Shown one piece after another: positions 42,671 to 50,589 of a stretch of DNA of 64,000 nt. The first letter of the stretch is position 1; the number at the start of each line of letters is the position of its first letter. Source of the stretch: Cohnella sp. OV330 (GTDB lineage Bacteria > Bacillota > Bacilli > Paenibacillales > Paenibacillaceae); the NCBI RefSeq assembly GCF_900112065.1, contig NZ_FOKE01000016.1, positions 55,528-119,527 on the forward strand, given 5' to 3'. A model generated the notes under the pieces. The model did not search any database. It was not told where the DNA came from and saw nothing but the letters and a program-made list of their open reading frames with translations. Both the position numbers and the translations under genes were made by a program.

Positions 42671-43948
42671 CTATGTCGCCGGCGAGCGCCTGTCCCACGC
42701 ATACAACACGAGTGTCAGGCCAAGTCCGACCAGCGACATGACCACGCCGAACCAAGGAAGATGCGCCAGCCCGATATGCGTGATGACCAGGCCGCCGAGC
42801 CATGCTCCTCCTGCATTGCCGAGGTTGAGCGCCGAGTGATTCGAGGTCGAGGCGAGCGCCGGCGCGTCCTTGGCCAGCGTCATGATGCGGATCTGCAGCC
42901 CCGGCAGCAGGCCGAAGGAGGCGATTCCCCAGACGAACACGGTGACGACGGCGGCGACGGGTATGCGAAGGTCGGCTGCCAACAATGCGAGGATGATCGC
43001 GAGCAGCAGGAAGCTGCCGATCATCGTCTGCATGAGCTTCCAGTCGGCCAGCTTGCCGCCGAGAATGTTGCCGGCCGTCACGCCAAAGCCGAAGAGCACG
43101 AGCACCCACGGCACGCCCGCTTCGGAGATGCCGGTCACGTCCTGCAGAAGCGGCGCGATATAGGTGAACACGCCGAACAGGCTGCTGCAGCCTAGCGCGC
43201 CGGTGAGCAGAAGCAAGAGCAGCTTCGGCTGCGCGAGCGCCCGCACCTGCCGGACGATGCTGACGGCATCCTCCTGCTTAAGCGCGGGAATGAGCCGGAT
43301 GATGGCGACGAGCGTGACGAGGCCCATCAGCACGACCGCGCCGAACGATGCTCGCCAGCCCAGATGCTGGCCGATAAAAGTGCCGAACGGGACGCCCGCG
43401 ATGTTCGCCACGGTGAGTCCGGTCATCATGACCGAGACCGCGCCGGCCTTGCGCCCCGTCGGGACGAGGCTGGCGGCGATGACCGCGCCGACGCCGAAGA
43501 ACGTACCGTGCGCGAGCGCGGTGAACAGGCGCGCACCCATCAGTATCTCGTAGGTTGGTGCCAGCGCCGCCGCGCCGTTGCCGACGATAAACAGTACCAT
43601 GAGCAGGCATAGCAGCAGCTTCTGCGGCAGCCTGTAGGTCAAGATTGCAAGCAGTGGCGCGCCGATCGCCACCCCGAGCGCGTAGCCGGTGATGAGCTGG
43701 CCCGCCTTCGGGATCGACACCTGCAAATCCGCAGCCACGTTCGGCAGCAGACCCATGATGACGAACTCCGTCATGCCGATGGCGAAAGCCCCCGCGGTCA
43801 GCGACAGCAGCGCGGCCGGATAACGGCTCGCCGGGCGGTCTACCGCCGACGCGGCGATCGCCTCCGCATGCGGTGCCGCCCCCGCGTGCTCTCCGGCCGG
43901 TACGCGCGTCTTCACCGCTGCGCCTGCCGATACAGGTTGTGGTTTCAT
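42671..43948 (-). CDS. MFS drug/sugar efflux transporter (AraJ/DHA1 type)
   Basis: A 425-residue, 12-helix major facilitator. The N-terminal 40 residues are hydrophilic and Ala-rich. The family motifs are visible: FAIGMTEFVIMGLLPNVAAD in helix 1, GAPLLAILTYRLPQK (the loop 2-3 motif, degenerate), and LVPTGRKAGAVSVMMTGLTVA. The G-MTEF-MGLLP pattern is typical of the AraJ/YdhP/PbuE group, which exports sugars, nucleosides or drugs. The substrate is unknown. GGATAGG lies directly before the ATG. It is a single gene between convergent and same-strand neighbours. Confidence 0.9.
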   Translation of the reverse strand: MKPQPVSAGAAVKTRVPAGEHAGAAPHAEAIAASAVDRPASRYPAALLSLTAGAFAIGMTEFVIMGLLPNVAADLQVSIPKAGQLITGYALGVAIGAPLLAILTYRLPQKLLLCLLMVLFIVGNGAAALAPTYEILMGARLFTALAHGTFFGVGAVIAASLVPTGRKAGAVSVMMTGLTVANIAGVPFGTFIGQHLGWRASFGAVVLMGLVTLVAIIRLIPALKQEDAVSIVRQVRALAQPKLLLLLLTGALGCSSLFGVFTYIAPLLQDVTGISEAGVPWVLVLFGFGVTAGNILGGKLADWKLMQTMIGSFLLLAIILALLAADLRIPVAAVVTVFVWGIASFGLLPGLQIRIMTLAKDAPALASTSNHSALNLGNAGGAWLGGLVITHIGLAHLPWFGVVMSLVGLGLTLVLYAWDRRSPAT

Positions 43949-44052
43949 CCTATCCGGGACCTACTTTCTCTCTATTCTCTCAAATCGACTCATTATACCA
44001 GGGAATGCTGCCGGTTCAACCGATGGCGTTCAAAAAACGCGCCGTCCCATGC

Positions 44053-44075
44053 AAAAGGCGGCCCCGAAGGCCGCC
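44053..44075 (-). terminator. Terminator of the lipoprotein gene
   Basis: Minus-strand GGCGGCC-TTCG-GGGCCGCC followed by TTTTGC. Confidence 0.85.
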
Positions 44076-44108
44076 TGCACAATTCCGTATCCGTATGCGA
44101 TTATGCGA

Positions 44109-45185
44109 TTAGAGACTGCCGCCTCCAAGACCTGGCAGGCCCAGCTGGCTCAATTGATCCTCGGTCAGCACGTCTTCGGCCTTCGGCTCGCCCGACAGCT
44201 TCACGTCTCCGTTGATGTCGGTCAGCTCCTGAACGACCTTGATCGTGCCGCTTGCCGACTGGCCTTCCTCCGAACCCGCGAAAGCGATCTTCGCGTCGGT
44301 GTAGCTGGCGTAGCCCTTGCCGTCGATGCCGATATTGGAGAGGATATCGAGCGTCTGCACGCTCTTTTTGAACTCCTCGAGATCCTTCGAGATATCGTTG
44401 TCCTTGGATTCGGCCAGGCTCTTCTTAGCTTCGTCCAGGTCGGATTGCTCGATTTTGAGCAGCTTGCGGTATTCTTCGTTCTTGGAGAGCAGGTCGATGA
44501 CCTCCGGCGCGATATCGTTCACGACCGTCTGGATGAGCGGCTCGACTTGGTCCTTCGTCACATGCGTCTGCACGACCTTGTCTACGCCGTCCGCCGTGAT
44601 GCCCGCGTCCTTAGCGGAAACGTCCTTCAGGTAGGTGTCCTCGTCGATGTGCTTGAATACGATCGCCGACACGTCGTTCACGAGCTTCTGCGTCGTGCCG
44701 ATGTCGAGCGATTGAAGATCCTCGCCCTGCTGCTCGGCAAGCTTCTTCAGGTCGACCTCGATATACTTGCCGACGATCTCGGCAGGCAGTCCGAGCATCG
44801 GGATGTTCGGCACCTTCACCCACAATTTTTCTTTGTTCATGAGGATCGGCACGGTGACGGTCATCGCGAGATCGCCCTTGATGGCGACTTGCAGGTTGAT
44901 CTCGGCGAGCATCGGATCCTTGCGGTATCCGCCTGTCCAGGACAGCTCCGCGTTGCTCAGGAAGCTGCTGGCCATGCTCGTATACCCGCCATCATCGGCA
45001 GATTCGGGCAGCTTCAGATCGGAAATTTGCAGGCTTCCCTTCATGCTATAGGAATCGATTTGGGATGATTTCTTCAGCGCGTCTTGAAGCGTCTCTTCGG
45101 CCGACTTGGAACCCGTGCAGCCTGCCAGCAGGATGAGAACGAGCAGCGCGGCGACGGCGGCCAGTACTCTTTTTTGGTTAAGCAA
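44109..45185 (-). CDS. Lipoprotein of about 358 residues, LolA/LppX-like
   Basis: An exported lipoprotein. The start is taken as the TTG at 45185, which has AAGGGGG 11 nt upstream; no ATG or GTG exists in the right place. The signal peptide ends in LILLAGC (Cys about 23). The mature protein has a helix (SAEETLQDALKKSSQIDSYS) followed by repeated amphipathic strands (MKGSLQISDLKLP, AMTVTVPILMNKEKLWVKVP), the pattern of half-barrel lipid- or peptide-binding lipoproteins common in Bacillota. The C-terminal 60 residues are strand-rich (GKGYASYTDAKIAFAGSEEG). A hairpin GCTTCTA/TAGAAGC lies in its leader. Confidence 0.75.
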   Translation of the reverse strand: MLNQKRVLAAVAALLVLILLAGCTGSKSAEETLQDALKKSSQIDSYSMKGSLQISDLKLPESADDGGYTSMASSFLSNAELSWTGGYRKDPMLAEINLQVAIKGDLAMTVTVPILMNKEKLWVKVPNIPMLGLPAEIVGKYIEVDLKKLAEQQGEDLQSLDIGTTQKLVNDVSAIVFKHIDEDTYLKDVSAKDAGITADGVDKVVQTHVTKDQVEPLIQTVVNDIAPEVIDLLSKNEEYRKLLKIEQSDLDEAKKSLAESKDNDISKDLEEFKKSVQTLDILSNIGIDGKGYASYTDAKIAFAGSEEGQSASGTIKVVQELTDINGDVKLSGEPKAEDVLTEDQLSQLGLPGLGGGSL

Positions 45186-45218
45186 AATAACGAAAGCCCC
45201 CTTGAATTCTGGATGATG

Positions 45219-45236
45219 GCTTCTAAAAATAGAAGC
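45219..45236 (-). promoter_or_regulatory. Perfect dyad in the leader of the lipoprotein gene
   Basis: GCTTCTA-AAAA-TAGAAGC, about 35 nt before the start codon. It could be an operator or an mRNA hairpin. Confidence 0.5.
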
Positions 45237-45321
45237 AGCCTCCATTTTAGTCCATCGAGGACCAAGATGGAAGCTATTTTTGCTAAAGAATAGATTAATG
45301 CAAAATGTATCCGTTTTCCGG

Positions 45322-46260
45322 TTAATGGATATCTTTTTTGCGGAAACGTCCGCCCTTGACGTCATGGATGTTGCCGACGGCGAGGAAGGCGACGGGGTCG
45401 AGCTCGTTGACGATCAGCTTGAGCTTCGCTTCCTCCAGACGGGTGATGACGCAGAAGATGACTTGCTTGGCATTGCCCGAATAGCCGCCTTCTCCGTTCA
45501 GATAGGTGACGCCCCGGCCGAGACGGCTGACGATGGCATCGCCGATGTCGCGGTAGTTCTCGCTGATGATCCAGACGGATTTGGACTCGTCGAAGCCTTC
45601 GATCGTCAGATCGATGACTTTGAACGCTATATAATAGGCGATCAGGGAGAACATGGCGTTGTCCCACCCGAATACCAGGCCTGCGCTTCCTAAGATGAAT
45701 ACGTTGATGAACATGACCATTTGGCCGACGGAAAAAGGACTGCGCTTGCTGAACAGGATCGCGACGATCTCGGTCCCGTCCGTCGTGCCGCCGAAGCGGA
45801 TGACGATGCCGACGCCGACGCCGAGGAAGATCCCTCCGAAGATGGCGGCCAGCAGGGTTTGATCTGTAAAGGGCTCTACGTGGTGAAGCGCCTGTGTCGT
45901 GATAGCCAGCGTGACGACGCCGAGCAACGTAGACAGCGCGAAGGTCTTGCCGATTTGCTTGTAGCCGATGATGAGAAAGGGAATGTTGAACAGGAAAAGG
46001 AAGATACCGATCGGCCACGTAGTAAGATAGGCGACCATGATCGAGATGCCGGTGATGCCGCCGTCGATGATGGAGTTCGGAACCAGAAATACCTCAAGCG
46101 CCGCGCCGACGAGTACGGCGCCGACGATGATGGCGATGACGCGCTTGGCGACCTCAAGGAACGGGAGACCCGTATGCTGCGCTTTCTTGGCGGGAGCTCG
46201 GACCGCCGCTTGGCCTTGAGCTTGGGGGGACTTGAATTCGGATTTCTTCGACCTGGTCAT
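45322..46260 (-). CDS. YitT-family membrane protein (DUF2179)
   Basis: A 312-residue protein. A charged N-terminal tail of about 35 residues leads to five membrane helices (VIAIIVGAVLVGAALEVFLV first; LVFGWDNAMFSLIAYYIAFK late), and a C-terminal cytoplasmic DUF2179 domain (about 225-312; SENYRDIGDAIVSRLGRGVT, GGYSGNAKQVIFCVITRLEE). The family is abundant in sporeformers and uncharacterised; some members bind nucleotides through DUF2179. ATG 46260 follows AGGAGG by 5 nt. The C-terminus FRKKDIH fits the usual end of these proteins. Confidence 0.92.
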   Translation of the reverse strand: MTRSKKSEFKSPQAQGQAAVRAPAKKAQHTGLPFLEVAKRVIAIIVGAVLVGAALEVFLVPNSIIDGGITGISIMVAYLTTWPIGIFLFLFNIPFLIIGYKQIGKTFALSTLLGVVTLAITTQALHHVEPFTDQTLLAAIFGGIFLGVGVGIVIRFGGTTDGTEIVAILFSKRSPFSVGQMVMFINVFILGSAGLVFGWDNAMFSLIAYYIAFKVIDLTIEGFDESKSVWIISENYRDIGDAIVSRLGRGVTYLNGEGGYSGNAKQVIFCVITRLEEAKLKLIVNELDPVAFLAVGNIHDVKGGRFRKKDIH

Positions 46261-46335
46261 AAGCACCTCCTGCTGGACAGTTTCTGATTCTATTATAACA
46301 GTCTAAAGTATGCGGAGAAAAGACACAGTATTAAA

Positions 46336-46499
46336 AATTCGGGCATTTTTCAGCGAAAATGACCGTTTTAGACGCAAATAAGCGATTCAGGCCACCCAGT
46401 GGCGGCATAAATCGCTCAATGTTCGCAAAAGTAGCCGTTACGGCCGCGCACAGGTATGGCTTCGCGCCTTTAACCCGTACCCGACCGCGACGGAGTGCG
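46336..46499. other. Intergenic stretch with one long dyad, no gene seen
   Basis: The region between the YitT gene and sspP contains GCGATT...AATCGC around a GCC-rich loop near 46380-46416 and a GTTACGGCC motif. No promoter, terminator with T-run or conserved ORF was recognised. Confidence 0.4.
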
Positions 46500-46655
46500 T
46501 TAACCCTGCGGATTATTGTGGCTTACATGATTGCGGTTTTTGACCTTTTTGGAGCCGGACAACGGCTCCTGGCCGCCGCGATGGCCCGGACTGCGCTCGT
46601 CTCGCTCTTCCTGCGGATTCGCCTCCGGCACCGGCTGCGATTTGGGCTTGCTCAT
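46500..46655 (-). CDS. sspP: Small acid-soluble spore protein P (SspP/CotL)
   Basis: A 51-residue hydrophilic protein. The C-terminal half reads EPLSGSKKVKNRNH, almost identical to the conserved core of Bacillus SspP (P-E-P-L-D-G-S-K-K-V-K-N-R-N-H). The N-terminal half is a variable Pro/Glu/Arg stretch. GGAGGGATC lies 8-10 nt before the ATG. It is the last of three short same-strand genes. The presence of SspP shows that the organism sporulates. In Bacillus it is made in the forespore under sigma-G; no promoter could be assigned here. Confidence 0.88.
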   Translation of the reverse strand: MSKPKSQPVPEANPQEERDERSPGHRGGQEPLSGSKKVKNRNHVSHNNPQG

Positions 46656-46676
46656 AGAAAACGATCCCTCCGCTCG

Positions 46677-46859
46677 TTAGTCGTGATGCTTCAGCGTCTT
46701 GTCGTTGACCGGTTGGTCGTGGTTCATCGAATCCTGGTGACGGCGATCGTTATGCTGCTGATTGAGCTGCTGGGCGTGGTGCGCGTTTACTTTTTCCTCC
46801 GCGAGATCCTCCACGACGTTGCTCAGGTTTTTATCCGCCATCCCGTTGTCATTGGCCAT
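46677..46859 (-). CDS. Small hydrophilic His/Gln/Asn-rich protein, unknown function
   Basis: A 60-residue protein starting at ATG 46859 (GGGGTG 5 nt upstream). The sequence is highly charged and rich in His, Gln, Asn and Asp: MADKNLSNVVEDLAEEK, then NQQHNDRRHQDSMNHD. No membrane segment or fold motif is seen. It lies 21 nt upstream of sspP and 11 nt downstream of the 115-residue protein gene, so a sporulation-linked role is plausible. Confidence 0.7.
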   Translation of the reverse strand: MANDNGMADKNLSNVVEDLAEEKVNAHHAQQLNQQHNDRRHQDSMNHDQPVNDKTLKHHD

Positions 46860-46870
46860 TTCGTTCACCC

Positions 46871-47218
46871 CTAAGCATGCGTGTAAGGCTGCAGCGTCTG
46901 CGCGCATTCGTGCAGATGTCTGCGATAGTCGACGATAAGCTCCTGCAGCACGTCGCTGCGCTCGTCCACCGCTTGGCCGTCGCGTTCGACGTCGGAGAGA
47001 CCGACCTCGATCTCGCGGCTGTCCACGTATCGGACGGAGAAGTCGAACTCAAGATTTTGCCGTCCGGCACTGCGGATCTGAACGAGCAGACCGTCCGGGT
47101 TCGCTTCGTCCGCGCGCACTTCGGCCTGGTCGCCGCCGTGCAGATGTTGCTGGAGCTCGCTTTGCCAGTGCTGCACAAGCTCGGATTGCGATATCGTGAG
47201 TTTATCTTCGGTTGACAT
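46871..47218 (-). CDS. Conserved-looking 115-residue protein, unknown function
   Basis: A soluble acidic protein with GGAGGTG 8-9 nt before the ATG. Predicted strands LLVQIRSAGRQNLEFDFSVR and REIEVGLSDVERDG alternate with helices at both ends (LVQHWQSELQQHL; DVLQELIVDYRRHLHECAQ). No known domain is recognised. It heads the three-gene cluster that ends with sspP. The ancestral tRNA-Ser terminator region lies upstream. Confidence 0.7.
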   Translation of the reverse strand: MSTEDKLTISQSELVQHWQSELQQHLHGGDQAEVRADEANPDGLLVQIRSAGRQNLEFDFSVRYVDSREIEVGLSDVERDGQAVDERSDVLQELIVDYRRHLHECAQTLQPYTHA

Positions 47219-47372
47219 GGCTGTTGCACCTCCGCCCCGTTAGATTGGCCTGTGATGGCGCAGTTCATGCAGGAAAAGTGGGATGATGTCCACGACGCCA
47301 GAGCTCTTAGGAAATGCACAAAGCCGGCGCGCACGTCGTGCGAACCAGCCAATTTTGTATAACCAAGCAAAA

Positions 47373-47607
47373 AACCGATCCCCTTTCGGGAATCGGCCCT
47401 GTTTTTTACTTGTGGCGGAGAGAGTGGGATTCGCTCCGTCGCAGCCGTGGACACACCTGTCGGTGTAGCCACGGCCAAAGCGACTATCACGCCGGGGCCT
47501 ACGAACATGCCTTAGGGCATGTTCGCTTAACGGCCCGTTCTCATCCCACTTGCGCCATACGCAAAAAACGATTCCCTCGCGGGAATCGGCTTGTTTTTTG
47601 CGTATGG
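47373..47607 (-). other. Truncated tRNA-Ser 3' end, two terminators and nested hairpins
   Basis: Minus strand: CGAATCCCACTCTCTCCGCCA (47413-47433) equals the last 21 nt of tRNA-Ser, but the rest of the tRNA is missing; it is followed by a terminator (stem about 47379-47400, T6). Between this and the att site lie two strong hairpins, GCCGTGG-ACACC/GGTGT-CCACGGC (about 47443-47475) and CGAACATGCC/GGGCATGTTCG (about 47501-47524), and a 53-bp near-palindrome (47555-47607) formed by CCATACGCAAAAAACGATTCCC and its complement, which reaches into the CCA end of the att copy. Confidence 0.7.
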
Positions 47608-47668
47608 CGGAGAGAGTGGGATTCGAACCCACGTGGGCTTGCACCCTAACGGTTTTCAAGACCGCCCC
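47602..47668 (-). repeat. attL: 67-bp copy of the tRNA-Ser(UGA) 3' part
   Basis: Identical over 67 bp to 55283-55349. It contains the anticodon arm to CCA of tRNA-Ser but not the 5' third of the gene, so it is not a working tRNA. Confidence 0.93.
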
Positions 47669-47983
47669 TAGGTGTAAACGCCCGCCATCCCTTGTCATGA
47701 CTGAGTTTATGACACTTTATTGTTGAACCGCCACAGCGGTCTGAGTCAAATGTTCAATTTGGTACGTGACCGTTGAATAGCTTCATTCTATTAATATGGA
47801 AAGAGCAAGTCAAGGTTAAAGAAAATGGAACATTTTAAGATTAGCTTGGCCTCCGCTGTTTATATGAAGATAATTCCAAATTGCCGAAAAATGATGTATG
47901 ATGACAAAAGTAGGACTTTAAACTCACTTTTGGGCAAAGTATGGGAAACCACTGTCAAGTTTTACAATGAAGGAGGATGAATT

Positions 47984-49711
47984 ATGAGACTAGTCAATTT
48001 TAGTGTTATCAACTATAAGGTCTTTAAAGAGAAATTTACAATCGGTTTTTCAAACAACTCAATTGTTATTCTTACCGGAAGAAATAATACGGGTAAGTCG
48101 ACTATATTAGAAGCTATAAACTGTTTCTTTCAGAGAGAAAGCAAAACCAAGACTATTCCAAATGACTGTTTCTCGCTACGCGGCACAGATATCATACTCG
48201 AAGCAGTATTTGAGTCTGAGGAAGAAAGAATAATAATCAAAAAGAAATACAAAGAAGAAAATGCTCCAACTTTTTGGGATGATACAGGAAAAGAAATTAA
48301 GAAAACACATATTCTTTCAGAGAAATTAGAGGAAATCTTAAATAACAAACCTTTTTACATAACACCATCAATGTTACCGGATGATATTAACGATTTGATT
48401 CAAAATATATATTCAGAAATCATTAAAAATGACCTCTTGAAGCTCGAAAGTTTCGATGGGGATTCGCAAGAAGATCAAGCTACACTCGAATTGGCTAAGG
48501 AATACTCAAGCCTTAAAAAAGCTTATCCTGCATTTTTGAGAAAAATTAAGCAAAATACTGATAGTATACTTTCACAGGTAAGTAAAGACGTTTCCGATAA
48601 CTTAAGAGTTCTTTTTTCTAATAATCACTTATCATTAAGCGTAATCGGCGGTGAGAGTACAGGCTTCTCTTCATCTGACTTATTAAAATCTACAAATTCA
48701 AGCGTTCATATTGATAGTAGCAAACAATCTAGAATGCCATTAGCAAACCAAGGCACTGGCCTCCAAAGAATGAGTCTAATATATCTTATTCAAAATATGA
48801 TTGAGAAAAAGCTATTAGGTGAAAATGATAATAAATTATTGCTCATTGATGAACCCGAAGCATTTTTGCATCCCGAAGCAGTTCGTGCATTAAGTCGTTC
48901 TCTTTATCAAATAGGTAAAAAAATGCCTTTGATGATTTCCACTCATTCCCCCATACTCATAGACTTATCCGAACAACATACTTCTATTCAAGTATTCCGA
49001 GTTGGTGAGAAAGAGGCTGTTCAATTATATAAGACTATTAGTGACCAATTCGATGAAGATGATATAGCAAATATGAAAATTTTAAATTACGTAGATTCTT
49101 ATGTAAACGAATTTTTCTTTGCTGATAAAGTAATAATTGTGGAAGGTGATACTGAGTATATTGCTTTTAAGCATCTTGCTAGAGAAAAAGGCTATAACAT
49201 TCATATAATTCGTGCAAGAGGTAAGGCCACCATCGTAACTTTAATGAAGATTCTTAATCAATTCAATGCTACTTACGATGTACTACATGATGTAGATAAT
49301 CATGATAAGCATTCCTCCACTACTCTTAAAGCGCAATTAACGAATTGCAAAAACATTTACGAGTACAAAAAAAGCGAAAACATAAGATTATTTTGTTCAG
49401 TATCTCATTTTGAAAAAGCCATTGGTATCGGGGATGTCTCAAATGACAAAAAAACTAAATTAATTTATCAAGTTTTACATAATCAACAAGCAACAGAAAA
49501 ATCCGATTATAGTGAAGCTAGAAGTTTGATTGAAAATATGTTTGAACAAATTATTAGTCGTGATAAAGAACCATCATTGAGTAATGGATTCAAAAAAATC
49601 GTAAGTTCTGAAGATTACGAAAAATTATTTATCGGTTTAATTCAGCAAAAAATTCAAGAAGAACTAGCGAATGCAAAGAATGAAAAAAAAGACGACGCAC
49701 TGACAGTGTGA
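47984..49711 (+). CDS. OLD-family ATPase/TOPRIM endonuclease, probable anti-phage protein
   Basis: A 575-residue cytoplasmic protein. The N-terminal ABC-type ATPase has Walker A GRNNTGKST (residues 32-40), the signature-like NQGTGLQRMSLIYLI, Walker B LLLIDEPEAF (Asp289, Glu290) and switch His in ISTHSPIL. The C-terminal TOPRIM nuclease has the catalytic Glu387 in VIIVEGDTE and Asp436/Asp438 in HDVDNHD. This is the architecture of OLD proteins (P2 old, GajA), which cut DNA during phage infection. No UvrD-like GajB, retron or other partner gene is adjacent, so it looks like a stand-alone class 1 OLD. It is the most AT-rich gene in the window and the only long plus-strand gene of the element. 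AAGGAGG precedes the ATG. Confidence 0.88.
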   Translation: MRLVNFSVINYKVFKEKFTIGFSNNSIVILTGRNNTGKSTILEAINCFFQRESKTKTIPNDCFSLRGTDIILEAVFESEEERIIIKKKYKEENAPTFWDDTGKEIKKTHILSEKLEEILNNKPFYITPSMLPDDINDLIQNIYSEIIKNDLLKLESFDGDSQEDQATLELAKEYSSLKKAYPAFLRKIKQNTDSILSQVSKDVSDNLRVLFSNNHLSLSVIGGESTGFSSSDLLKSTNSSVHIDSSKQSRMPLANQGTGLQRMSLIYLIQNMIEKKLLGENDNKLLLIDEPEAFLHPEAVRALSRSLYQIGKKMPLMISTHSPILIDLSEQHTSIQVFRVGEKEAVQLYKTISDQFDEDDIANMKILNYVDSYVNEFFFADKVIIVEGDTEYIAFKHLAREKGYNIHIIRARGKATIVTLMKILNQFNATYDVLHDVDNHDKHSSTTLKAQLTNCKNIYEYKKSENIRLFCSVSHFEKAIGIGDVSNDKKTKLIYQVLHNQQATEKSDYSEARSLIENMFEQIISRDKEPSLSNGFKKIVSSEDYEKLFIGLIQQKIQEELANAKNEKKDDALTV

Positions 49712-49789
49712 GTTTAAACAAAAATCAGTAACCGAAATAACTGCTCACATTAGACTCTGTTTCAAATAGCAGAAAGCAATCAACCACAA

Positions 49790-49930
49790 TGGCAAACTCT
49801 ATAGCAACAGCTTTCGAGTCGACTTCTCAAGAAGAATTTGGAGACAAGTAGAGCGTGGGGAAAGAACATTGCACTATCTAACTTGGCAAAGATAGCTGAT
49901 ACGTTGGATGTGGGGTTTAACAGCTATTAA
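49790..49930 (+). pseudogene. Decayed XRE-type helix-turn-helix regulator
   Basis: Three pieces of a Cro/C1-type HTH occur in order but in three frames: TSQEEFGDK (from 49822), ERGERT (from 49851) and NLAKIADTLDVGFNSY (49880-49927, then TAA). About 15 residues around the recognition helix are missing between the first two. It lies just behind the OLD gene on the same strand. Confidence 0.6.
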
Positions 49931-50040
49931 GCTCGCTTTTACGAAATGGAATCGTTAAGAAGATGTCCCTGCTTCTTTGGAAGCTACATAAAAGTAGCGT
50001 GGCAAATAGACTCTCTACACTGGAGAATGCTGCCGTTGTA

Positions 50041-50131
50041 CGCACACTCCTTTTCAAAAAAATTTGGTACAGGTATCATGCAGGTAAACTCCAACGGATT
50101 AACAAAAACCAAATCATTCGGTACCGGGGGG
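50041..50131. repeat. Diverged duplicate A (pairs with 50684-50780)
   Basis: CTTTTCAAAAA...GTAAACTC...TCATTCGG aligns without gaps over at least 72 nt to 50686-50757, at roughly 60% identity. Both copies end in front of a terminator-like hairpin. Confidence 0.55.
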
Positions 50132-50162
50132 CTTTACTGATCCTATAAGCCCTGTAGACTTC

Positions 50163-50195
50163 AATAAAAGAGCCGCCCGTTGAGGATGGCTCTTT
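50163..50195 (-). terminator. Terminator of the 69-residue protein gene
   Basis: Perfect 8-bp stem AAAGAGCC/GGCTCTTT; the minus strand ends in TTTTATTG. It could work on both strands. Confidence 0.75.
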
Positions 50196-50217
50196 GCTCT
50201 TAACTGTCGATATCAGC

Positions 50218-50427
50218 CTATGAGCGCCCTATAATCAACTTGTCTAGTCGTGCCTTTAATAATGCCTCCTGTGCAGCTATATCCACTTCTTTCTTCGGTT
50301 TATGAGGCTTCGGTAGAGGAACGTTTCGTTGGGGGCTTCCATCTGAAAGAAAATCTATCAACAGTTTGGTAAGACCATCAATCTTTCCCTCAATCCTGTT
50401 AAGATGATCTCTGACACCATTATTCAT
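50218..50427 (-). CDS. Small soluble protein, unknown function
   Basis: A 69-residue protein with an N-terminal amphipathic helix (VRDHLNRIEGKIDGLTKLLI), a Pro/Lys-rich middle (PLPKPHKPKKEV) and a C-terminal helix (AQEALLKARLDKLI). The helical, heptad-like N-terminus suggests a short coiled coil. AGGGGG lies about 10-13 nt before the ATG. It follows the 33-residue membrane peptide by 24 nt, with its ribosome site directly behind that gene, so the two form one unit ending in the terminator at 50163-50195. No family is recognised. Confidence 0.65.
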   Translation of the reverse strand: MNNGVRDHLNRIEGKIDGLTKLLIDFLSDGSPQRNVPLPKPHKPKKEVDIAAQEALLKARLDKLIIGRS

Positions 50428-50451
50428 TTATTGTTCCAACCCCCTCGCTTT

Positions 50452-50553
50452 CTATTTCTTTTTAAGTAATTTGAGTGTCTTATAGTTAATAACTGCGGTG
50501 ATAGTCATTAGGACAATACAAATTGTTGATACGATAATTGTAATAACATCCAT
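50452..50553 (-). CDS. 33-residue single-span membrane peptide, possible type I toxin-like protein
   Basis: Too short for routine gene calling but well supported: a strong ribosome site (GGGGGTAGCGA) before the ATG, a consensus -35 (TTGACA) upstream, one hydrophobic helix (ITIIVSTICIVLMTITAVI) and a Lys-rich end (KLLKKK). That size, single helix and basic tail resemble Bacillota type I toxins such as the TxpA/BsrG group and holin-like peptides of mobile elements. No antisense RNA gene has been shown. It could equally be a small membrane anchor for the 69-residue partner encoded next. Confidence 0.65.
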   Translation of the reverse strand: MDVITIIVSTICIVLMTITAVINYKTLKLLKKK

Positions 50554-50589
50554 TTCGCTACCCCCATAAATGAGTTATGTCAGAAGAGT

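Noticed and set aside
47240..47698. Possible small protein across the tRNA-Ser remnants
   Set aside because: The frame reads through tRNA and terminator sequence (the familiar G-S-N-P-T-L-S translation of tRNA-Ser).
47984..49711. Gabija system
   Set aside because: The GajA-like architecture is present but no UvrD-like GajB gene lies within the element.
49946..50140. 64-residue plus-strand open frame in the element
   Set aside because: No ribosome site, no conserved features, and its end lies in the duplicated intergenic segment.
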